Assembly (NCBI GenBank): GCA_017561615.1
Contig: JAFZBT010000028.1
Span: 1-6,002, forward strand
Origin: Erysipelotrichaceae bacterium
GTDB lineage: Bacteria > Bacillota_I > Bacilli_A > Erysipelotrichales > Erysipelotrichaceae
DNA: 6,002 bases
Direction: 5' to 3'
The notes beneath the pieces are model-generated. The model had not been told where the DNA came from, ran no database searches, and saw only the letters and a program-made list of their open reading frames with translations. Of this stretch, positions 5,376 to 6,002 are shown piece after piece (within the stretch, counting starts at the first letter, position 1; each line of letters starts with the position of its first letter). The position numbers and the translations under genes were made by a program.

Positions 5376-6002
5376 TTACTTAACGCTCAGTGAGCCTAAG
5401 CCGATGATCTTGCCTGTGCTTCTGGAGAACAGAATCACTTCGTCTCCCTTGAAGTCGACGCTGGCCTTTTCACCCAGCTTGTAGGCAACGCCGCCGAACA
5501 TGACGCCGGTCAGGATGTAGTTGCCGACTGCCACGCGTACGGTGGTCTCCATGCCGGTGGGCATCGATGAATAGATCTCGCCGGCCAGCTTGCCCTTGGG
5601 ACTGATCGCAATGAATTCCGGTCTGACACCGATGACGAAGTCTTCATCAGTCAGGACCACTTCATCGCCATAGTCCTCCACCTCATCGACCAGGGCCAGG
5701 TGATACTTGAAGACGGTATCCTTGTTGCCCTTTTCGACGTAGTTTTTCTGAGCAGCCTTTTCTTCCTGAAGCCTCTGGGCTTCCTTTTCGGACTGGCGCT
5801 CGGCCTTGTACCATTCAGCAACGCTCAGCGGTTCATTGAACCTGAAGGTGACCTGCTTGTCATCGAAGATGGTCAGATCCAGCTCGCCCTTGCTGTTCTG
5901 AGTGCCCTTGGCCTCAATGAAGTTGATGGCCGGGTTGCCGACGAAGTCAGCGACGAACAGGTTGTTGGGCTTGTTGTAGACGTCCAGCGGCGCATCGTAC
6001 TG
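5376..6002 (-). CDS. Sugar ABC transporter ATPase, MsmX/UgpC/MalK type (C-terminal 208 residues; 5' end outside window)
   Basis: The C-terminal part of the energy-coupling ATPase for CUT1 sugar importers, peripheral to the inner membrane face. The frame is open to the right edge; the Met near 5681 is internal. The visible start, Q-Y-D-A-P-L-D-V-Y-N-K-P followed by F-V-A-D-F-V-G-N-P-A-I-N-F, is the link between the nucleotide-binding and regulatory domains. The Walker motifs lie outside the window. G-V-R-P-E-F-I (visible 125-131) matches the conserved G-I-R-P-E-H of the MalK/MsmX TOBE domain. From N-F to that motif there are about 97 residues, against about 45 in E. coli MalK as I recall it. 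The excess includes a charged, probably coiled segment (E-W-Y-K-A-E-R-Q-S-E-K-E-A-Q-R-L-Q-E-E-K, about 63-82). Codon use matches malG. It could energise the permease at the left edge and, like MsmX, perhaps several other importers. Confidence 0.92.
   Translation of the reverse strand, partial: QYDAPLDVYNKPNNLFVADFVGNPAINFIEAKGTQNSKGELDLTIFDDKQVTFRFNEPLSVAEWYKAERQSEKEAQRLQEEKAAQKNYVEKGNKDTVFKYHLALVDEVEDYGDEVVLTDEDFVIGVRPEFIAISPKGKLAGEIYSSMPTGMETTVRVAVGNYILTGVMFGGVAYKLGEKASVDFKGDEVILFSRSTGKIIGLGSLSVK

Noticed and set aside
1..6002. CRISPR array, insertion sequence or riboswitch
   Set aside because: No spaced direct repeats, transposase remnants, terminal inverted repeats or recognisable aptamer cores were seen on either strand.

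Overview
The window looks like a piece of a low-to-mid GC Bacillota chromosome. Strong AGGAGG-type ribosome binding sites, tight gene packing with overlapping genes, compact hairpin-plus-T terminators and a MsmX/UgpC-type sugar ABC ATPase all fit. Extra sequence in that ATPase and the general flavour of the proteins lean toward Erysipelotrichia or relatives, but this assignment is inference and weak.

Layout. The left edge (1-753, +) is the 3' part of a MalG-family sugar ABC permease, closed by a hairpin at 776-801 that can terminate in both directions. Facing it is a tightly packed minus-strand operon running from about 3770 down to 840. In transcription order it encodes a 457-aa unrecognised protein with a possible SUKH (SMI1/KNR4)-like C-terminus, a 345-aa MFS transporter, a 115-aa polytopic membrane protein and a 47-aa single-span membrane microprotein. 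The 47-aa gene is too short for routine ORF calling. The last three genes overlap (14 and 19 nt), so they are probably translationally coupled. An extended -10 promoter drives the operon, and a 12-bp palindrome sits where its -35 box should be.

Next come a divergent tRNA-Ala(CGC) gene with its own promoter and terminator (about 3868-4005), then a decayed GNAT acetyltransferase pseudogene (4037-4379). A minus-strand carboxylesterase of the esterase D/tributyrin esterase type (4462-5241) follows, with its own promoter, RBS and terminator. The right edge (5376-6002, -) is the 3' part of a MsmX/MalK-type ABC ATPase with about 50 extra, highly charged residues in its C-terminal regulatory domain.

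How they work together. MalG and the MsmX-type ATPase are natural partners in oligosaccharide import. Here they sit about 4.6 kb apart, facing each other, with unrelated genes between them. The esterase may remove acyl groups from sugars or xenobiotic esters, but nothing in the sequence ties it to the transporter. The most novel part is the four-gene minus-strand operon: a soluble protein of unknown type, a small MFS carrier and two small membrane proteins. I cannot assign it a known pathway.
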